DNA of 64,000 nucleotides from positions 2,033,252-2,097,251 of the forward strand of contig NW_006497735.1 in NCBI RefSeq assembly GCF_000471905.2, read 5' to 3'. The position numbers and the translations under genes were made by a program. This DNA comes from Amborella trichopoda. Taxonomy: Eukaryota; Streptophyta; Magnoliopsida; Amborellales; Amborellaceae. Shown one piece after another: positions 24,048-36,487 of this stretch. The first letter of the stretch is position 1. The number at the start of each line of letters is the position of its first letter. Under the pieces are notes generated by a model that worked only from the letters and a program-made list of their open reading frames with translations, was not told the DNA's origin and did no database searches.

Positions 24048-25335
24048 TAGCTACAAGTAATTGTGTCCATCTTGTAATAGATATAAATAGTCTCGTGATA
24101 TACAATCCCAAAACAAAATTAAAAATGGTTTGCATCTCTGTCTGCTGGGGAAATATTCAAATGCGGACCTATTCACATGCAATGCCCTTCCAAAAATTTG
24201 TGATTGTTCTTTTGTGAAGTACGGTTGCATAAAGCATCCATGTTATACATGGATTTATGATCATTTTCAATCTGAAATGAATCTTAAGTTTAAATGTGTT
24301 TTTGCATTGGACCCATGATTTTGGATCTAAAAAAAAGAGAAGCTTTCTATGCTTCCCCTACAACATAAAACTTATATACTTCCCCTTATCCCACTGTCCA
24401 TTCTGATTGGAAGGCTAAGATTGCCAATCACAATATCACGTCTCTACACACTATTTTATTTTTATATTTATTCTATAAAGTATTTTTCCATCAAATTTTG
24501 AACGTCCATTCCTCTATTAAACTCGCACTAGCGAAAAAAAAAAAAAAAATTCAATAAAATAAAATGACCAAAATACACTTGAAAGTTTCAAGGGTATTTT
24601 GGTGATTATATTTTATCGAAATATTATTTTCAATATTTTTTAGTAAATGGGCCCCTATGAAAATATGGCACGTACCAAATTTCATATTCTTACAATTTGT
24701 ATAAAAAAACTAAAAATAAAATACTTTGAGACATCATATCAATATCAAATGGTGAGTGGCTCTCTTGAACAAAATTGAACGGCTGGATGGTTGGGGGAGG
24801 ATAGAACTTCTATGCTGTAGGAGAAGTATAGAAACCTTTCTCCTAAAAAAAATATTATCAATTTTGTTATCTGGAAGAATTAAATGGAACAGCCCAAAAC
24901 AAAGTTAAAAATAAATTTTATTATTCCCTTTTTTTTATATTCATGGGCCATAATTAATATTATCAATCTATGTAATTTTCAATCCAAAATTCATCCCTAA
25001 GAAAGATCTTCTCATGGAGATTGCATTTAGAAGGAGATGCACTGAAACCTCAAGTTTGCTAAAAAGTTGTTACCATGTACTATAGACCAACTTCAGCTTT
25101 ACCACAAAACTCTATATAATTTATGATGTACGCATGTAAGTTATTATGTCGACACCATGCTAAACAATGATCACATCATCCAACACATATGGAAAAGTGC
25201 AGGGGACATCAACACAAAGCTCAATTAGGAATGTCGAGGTAATACTGGTCCAAACCTGGTCAGGTTTGCAAATATAGACCTAATATTCAACTGCGGCCCA
25301 ACTTAATAGACCCGACCAAGTGTATTGACCCGATC
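24048..25335. repeat. Inverted copy of the composite repeat of 16504-18050
   Basis: Read in reverse complement, it follows 16504-18050: gtcaatacacttg, cgggtctattaagttgggc, the same MITE, then the tgcaaccgtacttcacaaaa equivalent, ending at tacaagatggacacaattac. It abuts the LINE 3' end on the left and a copia remnant on the right. Confidence 0.8.
24337..24844. mobile_element. MITE family 1, copy 3
   Basis: Ends gagaagctttctatgcttcc and gaagtatagaaacctttctc, with the internal caaaatacacttgaaagttt inverted motif. Nested in the inverted composite repeat. Confidence 0.8.
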
Positions 25336-25384
25336 AAGTGTATTGACTTACATGAAATTGATAAAGATAAAGGTCTAGAAGACC

Positions 25385-27078
25385 CTGTTTCTCAAACTTC
25401 CTCTACAAATTGGTTAGAATGATTCAATTGAATCAACTATACTAGACAGGCCTAAAAGAACTAGAGCCCCACCTACAACTTAGAAGAATTTTATGTAGTT
25501 TTGAATGAAGATAATTATTCTTCAATGAGTGAGAATACAATAGATGAACCTCGAAGTTATAGTGAAGCTATTAGCTCAAATGACTAAGCTGAGTGGACTC
25601 AAGCCATGAATGATGAACTTGATTCTATTAAAAAAAAACAAGTTTGGGAGTTGGTTGACCTCCCCAAAGATAGAAAAGCCATCGGTTGCAAATGGGTCCT
25701 AAAGAAAAAGCTTAATGCCAATGGATCCATTGACAATTATAAAGCTAGGTTGGTAGCTAAAGGATTTACCCAAAGGGAGGGTATAGATTATGTAGAGACC
25801 TAATATCCAGTAGCAAAATTTTCATCTATTAGGATCATCCTAGCATTAGTTGCATATTATGATCTATAATTATTTTAGATTGATGTCAAAACAACTTTTT
25901 TAAATGGAGAATTAAAAGAAGTCATATACATCAAACAACCAGAAAGATATTTAATTAAAGGCCAAGAAGACAAGGTACTCAAGCTTAAGAAATCTTTATG
26001 TGGTCTAAAACAATCTTCTAGGCAATCATAGAAATTGGTTATGTAGCTAATAGGTTAGACCATTGTGTATATATCTAGAATAGCGGGAGCAATTTTGTTA
26101 TATTATCACTGTATGTAGATGATATTTTGATAGCCAGTAATGATATTGACATGATTAACAATACCAAATCAATTCTAATTTCCCATTTTGAGATGAAAAG
26201 TATGAGAGAAGCCTCATATGTATTAGGCATTAAAATAACAAGAGATAGAAGTTCAAGACTTCTATGTTTATCTCAAAAAAATTATTTAGAAAGTATTTTA
26301 AAGAGATTTAAGATATAAAATTGCAAGCCCATAGATACACCAGTTTGTAAAGGCTTTAAAATTGTCAAAGAAAATGTGTCCATTAAATGATAGTGACAAA
26401 GCTGAAATGGAAAGAATTTCATATGCTCAAGCTGTAGGATGCATAAATTATGTCATGTTGTGTACAAGACCTAATTTGAGTCATGCATATGGTTTTGTAA
26501 GTAGATTTCAGAGTAAACCTGCGATACTTTATTGGCAAACTGTAAAAATGATGCTCAAATATATTTAGAAAACTAAAAAATTACAGCTTATGCTTCCAAG
26601 CTGACAACTTAGAGGTTATTGAGTACTCTGATGCAGACTTTGCAGAAGACCCAGATGATAGAAAATCAACCTCAGGATCTGTAATCTTCTTTGGAGGTGG
26701 ATGTGTTTCTTGTTCTAACAAGAAACAAGGTTGTGTAACTCGGTATACTATGGAATCCGAGTTATATTGCTTGTAGCATTGCTACAACTTATGCCGTCTG
26801 GATTAAACGCTTCACAAATTATTTGAAGCTGGATATAGCCGACGGTCCTAGTAAAAAATTTTGTGTTAATCAGGCTGTTATTGAATTTGTTATCTTCAGA
26901 TATGATTGCAAACCCTTTAACAAAGGGATTGAGTGCAGAAATATTATCAAAGCATGTAGCTTTGATGGGACTTAAAAGTATTTATGTTAAGAATTCCCAA
27001 ATGGGATATTTTTCTTTGAGGTCGTACGTATGGGTGGCCATGGAGCCCTCATACTTGCCATTTTTTATCACTAAATAA
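25385..27078 (+). mobile_element. Ty1/copia retrotransposon remnant (RT and RNase H)
   Basis: A decayed copia pol. The RT start is open at 25606-25803 (KQVWELVDLP, GCKWVLKKK, YKARLVAKGFTQ, GIDYVET), followed after stops by DVKTTFLNGEL and SLCGLKQSS. The catalytic box YVDD is at about 26117, followed by YVLGIKITRD. RNase H pieces are YSDADFAEDPDDRKSTSGS and MIANPLTKGL. There are many stops and frameshifts. No gag, protease or integrase, no LTR and no primer-binding site were recognised, so only the 3' half of pol remains. Confidence 0.92.
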
Positions 27079-27513
27079 AGACCCTTCTTAGAGAGAGAAA
27101 GTATCGTTATTATAGAACCACGTTTCTTAGAGTTTTAAGGACAAAGCGAAACGTTGGAGAACAACCTCCTCCATCCTCTATAACTAAGCATTTCATGGCC
27201 ATGGAGATGTAACACACAAAGAGTTCTCATTGTTCTGGGAAACCTTCACTCTGTGATCCTCAGTCTCAAGACGTTGCCAGTAATCCTGGGAGGGGGTTCC
27301 ATCTCTTCCCTTGTAATTCAACAAAATATACAACTCATATCCAATAAGTCTTCTTATATATGAAAAAAGACTTAAATAAACATTATCTAATACTAAGTCC
27401 GATCCCAAAGCAGTCTTTCTTATTTTGAACCAAGCAATTTATTTCCTAATCCTAATCATGCATATTTTTTTTTATCACATAATGATTTTTCTCTCATGGT
27501 GTTCTCTGTGCAG
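27079..27513. other. Spacer between copia remnant and SCPL exon
   Basis: No further SCPL exon is recognisable. A minus-strand frame of 71 codons (27193-27408) shows no family resemblance. The T/C-rich end at 27465-27513 looks like the 3' end of an intron before the exon at 27514. Confidence 0.4.
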
Positions 27514-27597
27514 GGAGCTGGTCATACAACACCTCAATACAAGCCTAAAGAGTGCCTTGCGATGCTAAGAAGGTGGATTGCCAGAGATCCTCTATAA
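27514..27597 (+). pseudogene. Solitary last exon of another SCPL gene
   Basis: After a good acceptor (ctctgtgcag), 28 codons read GAGHTTPQYKPKECLAMLRR, then WIARDPL and a TAA stop. This is the classical C-terminus of the SCPL acyltransferase-like branch (GGGHTAPEYKPEECFAMFKR), containing the active-site His. It is on the plus strand, opposite to copies A and B, and is closer to a different subfamily. No upstream exon was found: a decayed copia element ends 430 bases before it. It is therefore read as a gene relic, unless distant exons exist. Confidence 0.85.
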
Positions 27598-28345
27598 TTC
27601 ATCCATATAAACAAAAATGTATTATATTATAATTTTGATCAAGAAAGATCAAAACCCTAACACTCCTCAGCACCTAATATCAAAACACCTCAAAGAACCA
27701 AGTAAAAAATCTCAATTAGCTATCATGAGCTATTTGCCATGGTCTAATTTGAAACCATGGATAGTTATTTGGATTTGGCCTTGCAGGCATGCAAAAGAGA
27801 ATCATGTTACATATATTACCTTTCTTATAATAATATTGAAATCTCTCTCTTGCATGCACAACCAGATTATGGTTTTTCTCACTCCAAACGCATCTAAAAT
27901 ATCAATTTGTCTCATTTCAACAATCAAATTTTGTCGGCTCAAGTATGTGAAGTTATCAAAGCCTACAATACACCAGTAGGTTGTGAACTCACAAATTTAT
28001 CTTGTGCTGATAGATATATATATTCTATGAAATTTTTGGGTTTCTTTGTTGTTTCTCAGTTTATTATAATTTGCCATGTTATTTTCAATGTAGCTCAGGT
28101 TTCCATATACTCATTGCCATGCTTTTACCATGGATAAGAGAAGCAGGAAACAAAAAGTTGAGGATGACTGACTTGTGTAGGTACTTCAACCCTATAAAGG
28201 TCAATGGACTGGAAAAATCAGCACCCATATTTCATATTGATTTGAAAGTTTAATAAGAATTCTACAAGAGCAACCTCAGAAGTAAGGTAACCATAATAAA
28301 TGTGAAAAAAGAAAAAGTGATTTTGTTTAAATTTTGAGTTTTTGC
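27598..28345. other. Region downstream of the lone SCPL exon, nothing recognised
   Basis: Plus-strand frames of 60-120 codons overlap one another in different registers and match nothing I know. Part may be the former 3' UTR of the SCPL relic. Confidence 0.4.
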
Positions 28346-28347
28346 AA

Positions 28348-28420
28348 GGGATTGTATACAATGAGGCAATTTACCTTTGATACTAGGTGCTTACAATTAC
28401 TTATAACCATCCGATTCACT
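28348..28420. mobile_element. MITE family 2, truncated half copy
   Basis: Only the left inverted end is present (gggattgtatacaatgaggc, then acctttgatactaggtgctt). The sequence leaves the family after about ccatccgatt. Confidence 0.6.
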
Positions 28421-28779
28421 ATAGGGAATTGCCAAGTCTGTGAAAAGCCCCTTTTGAACAATAATTCTTCAAGGGTTTTACATTTTTCAGTAAGTTATTG
28501 AGTGAATTAATCGATTGCAGGCATTTTCCTTGATTTATTAGGCATCAATAAGTGTATTTATCAGTGTAAAAGATACTATCAATACATTGAAATCAAGAAA
28601 TCGAATCTCCGGCATCATTTTTTAAAAAAAATTTCACGGCTTCCGCCTTTTTTGCCAAACTATGGATTTCAGGTGATATTTTGATTTATTTTGAATAATA
28701 TTAGAGGGGTTTTGGCGACAATGCTGTTTTTCAAAAGATCGTGAAAGTTATTTGTGCTGTTAAGCAAGGACTGTGGGGT

Positions 28780-30025
28780 GATTTTCAAGAAATCGTGTTC
28801 TTCACACGTTCCCAAAAAGTATGATTTCCGATCAAATTAGCTTGATTTAAATCCAATTGATGTATGTATTTTGATCCTCATTGTTTCAGTTCTTAGATCC
28901 AGTAGTCTCATGATTTATCATTTCGTTTTTTTTATTCGAGTTTTTCTTAAATGCTTAGAAAACCTATGCGATTTAGGTGTCGATTATGGCTTTGATTTTG
29001 ATCCATTTTCTATAAATTTTGGGGCGTTTCGAAGCAACTAATTTTCTTCACAAGATCATGACTTATTTTGTCTTATTAAACACGAATTCTAGGTCGATTT
29101 TGCAAGATACATATCGATACATTATAAGGTCCTTTCAGTAATTACTTTTAGATTATTGTGCTGATTAAAATTAGGGATTTTGATAAATATATGGTTTTGA
29201 TACATACAATATAATAACAACTTTTTTTTTTTCGCTTTTTCTTGTAATTATATTCAGTTCTATGTTATGAATTTATGATTTTCATGGGAAAAAAACTTGT
29301 ATTTTTCAAATTTTTAATGCAATAAAATGTATGTTCTTGATACCTAATTAAATTATTCTTGATTTATAAATTGTATATATGTTCATGATACATAATTTAT
29401 ATAAATAACAAGACCATTTACCTTTGATACAAGGTAGTCACAATTAATCTTGACCATTGAATGTGAAATTGGGTGGTTGCATTTATTTCATTGACCAAGC
29501 TCAACGTTCAAAAGAAATTGTCTCAAACTTTGTGATACACCCAAACTATCAGATTTCACATCGGATGGTATTAAGTAATTGTCATCTACCTGTACCAAAG
29601 GTAAATGGTCTCTTTGTATACAATCCCTTAGATTATTTTGCTAAATAAAATTACAGATTTTGACAGAGATATGTTATTGTTTCAAGAAATCGTGCTCTTC
29701 TCATGTTCCCAAAAACCATGATTTTCGATCAAATTAGCTTGATTCAAATCCAATTGAGGTATGTATTTTGACACCTTTTTTGTTTCAATTTGCAGATCCA
29801 ATAGTATCATGATTTATCAGTCTGTTTTAGATGATTTTTTTTTTTAAATGCTTTATAGAAAACATATGCGATTTAGGGTTCATCCACCATTCTATCGATT
29901 ATGGCGTCAATTTTGATCTATTTTCTGTAAATTTTGGGGAGTTTTGAAGTAAATAGCTTTTTTACAAGATATGAACTTAATTCGTCTGATTAAACACGAA
30001 TTCTACGTCTATTTTGGGGGTTTAG
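28780..30025 (+). repeat. Two diverged direct repeat units, about 0.9 kb apart
   Basis: 28780-29160 and 29680-30025 share an ordered series of motifs: ttcaagaaatcgtg, gatcaaattagcttgatt, aatccaattga, catgatttatca, atgcgattta and gattaaacacgaattct. They are separated by AT-rich DNA and a family-2 MITE (29408-29637). The pre-unit text ttagattatt-tgct also precedes both. No gene was recognised. Confidence 0.75.
29408..29637. mobile_element. MITE family 2, central copy
   Basis: The left end reads agaccatttacctttgatac followed by aaggtagtcacaatt. The right end reads gtaccaaaggtaaatggtct and then ttgtatacaatccc, the reverse complement of the family's left end. It sits between two copies of a longer local repeat (28780-29160 and 29680-30025). 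Confidence 0.75.
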
Positions 30026-30708
30026 TTTCTATTGTTTTTAGATGGACCACGTACTTTCATCCATCTTTAAGATAGATGCTTACACTTCTGGACCACATAT
30101 GTAGAAATGTGGTCCAACACGCATGAAACTATTTTTGCTTGTTCAATCGGCATTCTCATAGTTATGATTACAATTACAGCCAAAAGAGAGGAGGGAGGTG
30201 AGAATTTGTGTATGAACACCAAGCTAGCCATGCGCAAGACTGTACTGGTTCGCCAACGGGACCGCAACGTTCCTAGCACCGATCAGCGTTTTTGGGACAA
30301 TAATGTCATTATCATTCTTTGCAGTTGGATGGACCGTTGGGTCTCAGTAACCCTCATGGACCACATGTCCATGTTCCCGTATCTAAAAAATTATGCATTT
30401 AGCAATGTTTTAAAATGTCAATCTTAATCGGAATCGGTCAATTCGGATCGAGCATTATTGCACCTGAACCAGTTCTCATAATATATCGGGAGTTGACCAT
30501 TTGCCCTAGGAAATCCGTGACTTTCTATAGCAAATCACATTATAGTGCAATCGGCATTTCCCAAAAAGAACCCAGTGGGTAATATGTGTTATTTAATATT
30601 TTACTTTTTTACTAAGCATATAGGGCCAACCTATCTCGGTCACATGGGTGGCCAACTATATTCGTTTGAAATCAATTTTTTTTTACTTTTATTTACCCAT
30701 TTAAAAGA
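30026..30708. other. Non-coding stretch, nothing recognised
   Basis: It contains a 106-codon plus-strand frame (30107-30427) rich in hydrophobic and Met residues, with no motif and no neighbours to support it. A repeated tggaccacat-type motif suggests old repeat DNA. Confidence 0.35.
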
Positions 30709-31216
30709 AGGGGAATGTTTTGATATTTACCCTACAACATAGAAGTTATATGCTTCCCCTACAATCCAGTCATCCAATTTTGATCAAGAGAGCCATTCAC
30801 CTTTTGATCTTAGATCCGATGCCCCAAAGTATTTTATTTTTGGTTTCTTTTATACAAATGGTATGAATGTGAAATTTGGTACATGCCATCTTCTCATTGG
30901 GGCGCACCTATAAAAAAAATTTAAAAATAAATTTTTGGTAAAATATAATAGTCAAAATACCCTTTGAAGATTTCAAGGGTATTTTTGTCATTTTATTTTA
31001 TTAGAAATATGTTTTTTATTTTCTTCGATGGTGTGAGTTTAATAGAGAATTGGATGTACAAATTTTTTTGTCAAAATAGTTCATAAAAAAAAAAGAAAAA
31101 TAGTATAGGGACATTACATTGTGATTGGGACAATCTTAGCCCTCCATTTAGAATAGACGGCTGGATAAGGGGAAGCATATAAGTTTTATCCTGTGGGGGA
31201 AGCATAGAAAGCTTGA
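30709..31216. mobile_element. MITE family 1, copy 4
   Basis: Left end ggggaatg-ttt, then ctacaacatagaagttatat. Right end ggaagcatagaaagcttgac. The internal caaaataccctttgaagatt/caagggtatttttgtc motif is kept. Confidence 0.78.
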
Positions 31217-31267
31217 CCTCAAAAGAATTATAGTATCTATTTACAAAAATAAAGAAGACATATAAAA

Positions 31268-33000
31268 TAGTATGAACTATCAAGGGATCAAACGTTTAAG
31301 CCACACTATGGAGGTGTGGGAGAAAGTGATTGAGCTACGACTAAAGCAAGAAACGTGTGTATCAAATTCAGTATGTTTTTATACCATAGAGGTCAACATC
31401 TGAGGTCATTTTCCTACTTTGGCAACTAATTGAAAAGTTTAAGGAGAATGGAAAAGACCTCAACATTTTTCATATTACCTTATGTACTCTTTATTTTTTG
31501 AATGAAAGTTCATGGTCAAAGTTAAAATAATAAAATAATTATAGAAAATACCTCAACATAGTTTTTATTGATTTAGAGAAAGCATAGATCTGATACCTAG
31601 AGACTTAATTTGGTGGGTATTGGAAAAGAAAGAGTTGGAAAAGAAAGAGTATCTTGAGGCTATATTGATATCGTGAGAGATTTGAACAAGGGAGCACTAA
31701 CTTGTGTAAGGACAATTAGTGAAGAGACAAGTTAGTTTTAAATGACAATAAGCTTACATAAGGAGTCAACGTTGACACCATATTTCTTTGTTTTGGTTAT
31801 GGGTGAGTTATTAGGCACTTACAACATGAGGTACCATAGTGTATGTTGTTCATGGATGATGTAGTTTTGAATGATGAGATTAGAAGTGGCATCAATGCAA
31901 ATTCAGAACTTTAGTAGGATGTTCTATGATAAAGAGGTTTTAAAATTAATCGGTCTAAGACAGAACATATACAGTGCAATTTAGTAACAATAGGAATAGA
32001 AACAAGGAAGTAGTTAAGACTGATGACCAAGAATTATCTAAAAGATATTATTTTTGATATCTTGGGTCAATACTCCAGGAGAATGTAGAAATTAAAGAAT
32101 ATATCATGCATAGAATTAAAACTGTGTAGGTGAAGAGGAGATGTGCATCCCGAGTTTGATGTGATCGTCGTATACTAATGAAACTAAGGCTAGTCATACT
32201 ATGTGGGATAGAAGGTTAGGCAATCAAGAAATTATATACCCATAACGTGTATGCAACATAGATGAGGATGTTGTGATGGATGTGAAAAGATAAAAAAAAA
32301 GGTGTGGTTTCTATAAGGTTGCAACCTTAAACAACCCAATTAAGGTACATCTCCAAATTCTATCATAACATGTAATTTTAGTGTAAGAAATTATTAGGAT
32401 TATCTCAAAAGCTATTTTCTTATCTAATAATAAAATTACAAGCTCCAAAAATAGTTAAAATCAAGTAGATCTACAAACATATGAAAATCTTGAAAATGGA
32501 TGGTCTAGATAATGTGTTGTAAGATGCACTATTTCCGGTACTCAAAATCTGTTTTTGGTCTTATTCATATATATCTATGTCGAGATAATCAACTAGAGGG
32601 TTTTTCAACGTTAAAACATTCTTTTCCAATGAATTTTTTAGGTGCATCCGTATTTCAACATTTTAAGGATGCAACCTTATATAAATTTTTTTCCTAAAAA
32701 AAAAATAGAATTCATAATAAATACAATTAAGAGAATTTAAGTATGGCTTCAATAGGAAATAAGATGAGGAAAAGTACACTTTAAAGGGTTAGTCATGTGT
32801 AATGTAGGCCTAATATAACAACAATTAGGGCAAGGGGAAGCCCCAAACGGATATAGATAGAAATAGTTTGAAAAAATATAGTGATTTATAGTCTTATTGA
32901 GGGCATGGCCCTTGATAGAATAGAATAACAAAACATGATTCTTGTAGCCGACACCAAATAATTAGGATAAAAATTAGATGATGTTGATGATTTACTGATT
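31268..33000 (+). mobile_element. RTE-type LINE remnant, split by a MITE
   Basis: Fragments appear in the order expected of a plant RTE reverse transcriptase: GIKRLSHTMEVWEKVIELRL, VFIDLEKA, LIWWVLEKKE, TPYFFVLVMGEL and CMLFMDDVVLNDE (catalytic box FADD read as FMDD, 31849-31860). LGSILQEN-like residues follow. After a MITE at 32301-32695 the order continues with NKMRKSTL, SLIEGMALDRIE and ILVADTK, then the tail ggataaaaattagatgatg. Stops and frameshifts are frequent. An insertion near 31480-31545 is bounded by repeated acctcaacat. Confidence 0.85.
32301..32695. mobile_element. MITE family 3, nested in RTE LINE
   Basis: The left end is ggtttctataaggttgcaac. The reverse complement of the right end is aatttatataaggttgcatc, an imperfect inverted repeat of at least 20 bases. 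It interrupts the LINE reading order. The interior shares gaaaatcttgaaaat-ga-ggtc with the MITE at 37421-37755, so the two are relatives. Confidence 0.72.
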
Positions 33001-33119
33001 GGGCCCAACTGCCACACGTGCATAAGAGGGCTATGGGCATGCTTATGGCTTTCTGAGGCATGAGAATCTTTTTAAACTTGCTTGGCTCACCTTTCGTTCT
33101 CACATTTATGATGTGGCAT

Positions 33120-33543
33120 CATATATCTCTCTCTTTCTCTCTTTCAAATTCCTTAGTATTCAAAAACTTATATTTGAAAAAACGAGGCTTATTAAGAAGA
33201 TGTTACTTATGCAACTTAGTAAAATAAGAAAATTTTACATCACATATAAAATCTAAGAAGATTTTACCACACATAAAATCTTCTTTACCTATGCAACTTT
33301 GGAAAATATAATATGAAGATTTTATAAGACGAAATAATCTTCTAATTTTATAAAGGGAAAATATCTTCATACTCCCATCTTTAGGTTTCATTTCACAACA
33401 GACCTAAGAATTAAAAGATATCTTGGGGCATAAAAATTGTAGATTTTATTTCTTCTAACCCCTAGAGCTAATTTAAACGTATTTTTTTATGCTAAACAAA
33501 TCTAAAAAGATATGCCTTTTCTAAAGCCATCATCCCAAACTTC

Positions 33544-33578
<35 letters not shown>

Positions 33579-34790
33579 GCTTCATGGAGGTGAAAAATAC
33601 CGGGAGGAGAGAGAGGTGTTTGGAGAAACTCAAGAGGAGGGAGAGTGAGAGAAACATAGGAAGAGAGAGAAAAAGAAGTTTGGGGTATATTTGTTTAGGT
33701 TAAAAAATGAGTTTAAAGTGGCCAGGGGGTTAGAAGATATTTTTTGAAACTTTGGGTTTATCAAGAAATGAAACCTAAAAATATGGGATATGGAGATATG
33801 TCCTACATATGCAATACTGGAAAATAAGAGGATTTTATAGAAATTAGACTAGAAGAAGCAGAGGAATGGATTAACACTCTAATATTTTTAATTTAAATAA
33901 ATAAATAAATGAAGTCTCAACCAAAATAGAAGCTATGAAAGAGAGAGAGTTCTCCAATATGTTTGTGAGAGAGAGTGCTAGAGAGAGATATCCAATGTGT
34001 TTTTATGTGGATTTGTGTGAGTGAGAAAGAGAAAGAGAGATGCCCATTGTCTTTATATGTGTATGTGAGATAGAGAGAGAGGGTGTACATTTGTGTGTGT
34101 ATATATGAGAGAGATGTCAACCATACGTTTTGTGTATGTATGTGAGAGAGAGATCCAATGTATATGTTAGAGAAAAATCATGCATAAAAATTACAATTAG
34201 TATCACAAAATTCGTATGAAAAATTACAAAAATCATTTTCTCCCTCATGTCTTCACTAAAAATCACAAAATAAGTAAAAAATATTTTGTAAAAGGAATTT
34301 ATCAAAATTAGTATAAAAAATAGTATCAAAATTAATATCAATAGACACTCAGATAGGAAACACGTCTCAATTTTCACATATTTTTACAAGATAATTAAAA
34401 TACATAATGCACCACCACTACTCGAAAAACCATATTTTGAGGTATTTTTATTGATTTTTTAAAATATTTTTAGTCTGGATCCAGCGAGTTCTCCAATCCA
34501 CACTGCTGATATGCCAATCTGAAGCTAGTTTTTAGATAGACGATCTAGGTCACCAATCCATTTTCTAAAACCTTGGTATTTGTCTTAGTTGTTTATTTGT
34601 CAGACCCTATGTAGTATTTTGATTTCCATTACACTAAATTGCACGTGTGTAACTCATTCTATCGCATTAATCGAAGGAAGAATGGCAATACAAATTACTA
34701 TATAGGAAGACCTTTCAATGATAAATACAGGAGGGTAGGCTGCTCTTACTTCTCTTTTTCTTGGTAGAGGATCCTTAAAAACGATTGTGA
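33120..34790. other. AT-rich region with GA microsatellites, no gene
   Basis: A perfect (GA)n run lies at about 33545-33575, with many gagagag clusters between 33600 and 34170. Minus-strand frames (33917-34120, 34117-34377) are Ser/Leu/Ile-rich shadows of these. Nothing else was recognised. Confidence 0.6.
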
Positions 34791-34793
34791 AAT

Positions 34794-36025
34794 TGATGAA
34801 ATCTTGTTCATCTCTAGCACATGATATTTTTTTATTTATAGAATTTACCATTCACAAGTTGCTATTCATGAGTTTTGTTCACAAAAGTATTTATCAAATT
34901 TAAAATATTATTGAGGATTATTATGTGCCCATTGTGAGGAGGTGGTGTGAAAGTTTAATGATAATCTAATTGAACTTTTGAGTTCTAGAGTAGTGATGCT
35001 GGATCAATAGATGTTACGGTCGCCAGCTGTTATGATTTCCTCACTTTCTTTGATTATTGCTGCACCAAGTGGTATCAGAGTAGGTTTGATCACACCGAAC
35101 CTGAGATCGTCAAAACCTTGGATGTGCGTAGGTTGGATCAACTGATGGATTTGATGATCCATTGAGCTGCAAACTCTGAAGGCATGTTGGGAGAGTATGA
35201 GTTGCATGAGAATCACGCTAACTACCTGACATTACATGGACATTTTCGAAAATCTTCTGAAGAGAATCCCTTTACAGGTATCATTTCAGATTGCAAGATT
35301 GAATCACCACTTATTAACATAATTAGTGAGCTTATATATTATAAGGATCCAAATGAAGAACATAAGATCAAAGAGGTATCTGTTGAAAATTTGCTCCTTT
35401 ATTGTGAGAATAATTGTAAATATTTAAAATTTATGTTTAGTAATGAACATGAAAACCCGAAGGATTTTCAAATGAATTTCAACAATTATTCATCAAGGAT
35501 TTTATTCAACCTTATATGCAATATATTATTACATTGAGATCCAATGAAAGAGTGCCAATGTGGTAGGACTACACCACCAACTACCAAAGGTAAATTCAAA
35601 AGTATAAAGGGTTTGCAAAGCACATAGAACAGTAATAATAAAAAAAGGGATCTCAAAAAGAACAAGAGGGCAAGTTCTTCTTCTAGCCATGGGGGACTGA
35701 TGTAGTCTCACTGAAGATATCTCCAACATGTAATTTCTATTTTATTTATTTATTTTACAATTCAAAAGCTATTGTTCATGAGTATGTTCACAACGATATT
35801 TCTAGAATTTTTAATATTATCTAGGTGTATTTTAGAGTCTTAAATTATTTAGTTAGATCTCAAGTTAATTTTTTGGTTATGCTTATAGATAGACTCTTAT
35901 ATGTCCATTGTGAGGAGGTGGTGTGAAATTTTAGTAATATTCCATTTGAACTTTTGTGTTCTAGAGTTATGATATTGGATTAATGGTTGTTGAGATCTCC
36001 CTTTTATGAGAGATTTGTTGTTGCA
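34794..36025 (+). mobile_element. TRIM-like miniature LTR retrotransposon (1.23 kb)
   Basis: The 5' LTR at about 34794-35064 and the 3' LTR at about 35698-36025 both begin tgatg and end near tgca, and share gtgcccattgtgaggaggtg (tgtccattg in the right one) and gaacttttg-gttctagagt. Five bases after the left LTR comes tggtatcagagtagg, the initiator-Met tRNA primer-binding site (35070-35080). A purine tract (atgggggac) precedes the right LTR. The 633-base interior has one frame (35184-35537, 117 codons) with no recognised domain, so the element is non-autonomous. No clear target-site duplication was seen. Confidence 0.82.
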
Positions 36026-36487
36026 CCTCTCCCTCTTTTGAGATTTTTCTGGTTTCCTTCAATTCAGAAATGCATTTTTTTGAAGTCCATATGAATCCTT
36101 TCTCTAACATAAATATATGAGTCACTTTCTATTCCTTATTATACATGAAACACAAAAGCCAAGAACATTGTAATAAGTCAAGGAAGTTGGGGTGAACGTT
36201 TGTTTTGGACAAGAATCGGGGTCGCCGTGTACCACCAAATGTTTGAAACAGCCATGATTGCATGCATAAGTTCATGGTGAAAAGATATTCCACACTACTG
36301 ACTAGAAGGAGCATGGCATTGAAAGGGAGACACATTACAAGATAACAACCCACATATAAAATAAAATTTTTAACAGATTTTTTTGAGAAAATGCTTGCTT
36401 ATATTTACTATTAAGATGTTTATCAAAATTTGAAATGCATGCCATTATAAACTGGGCAGAGAACAATAACATGCACTTTAAGAATTA

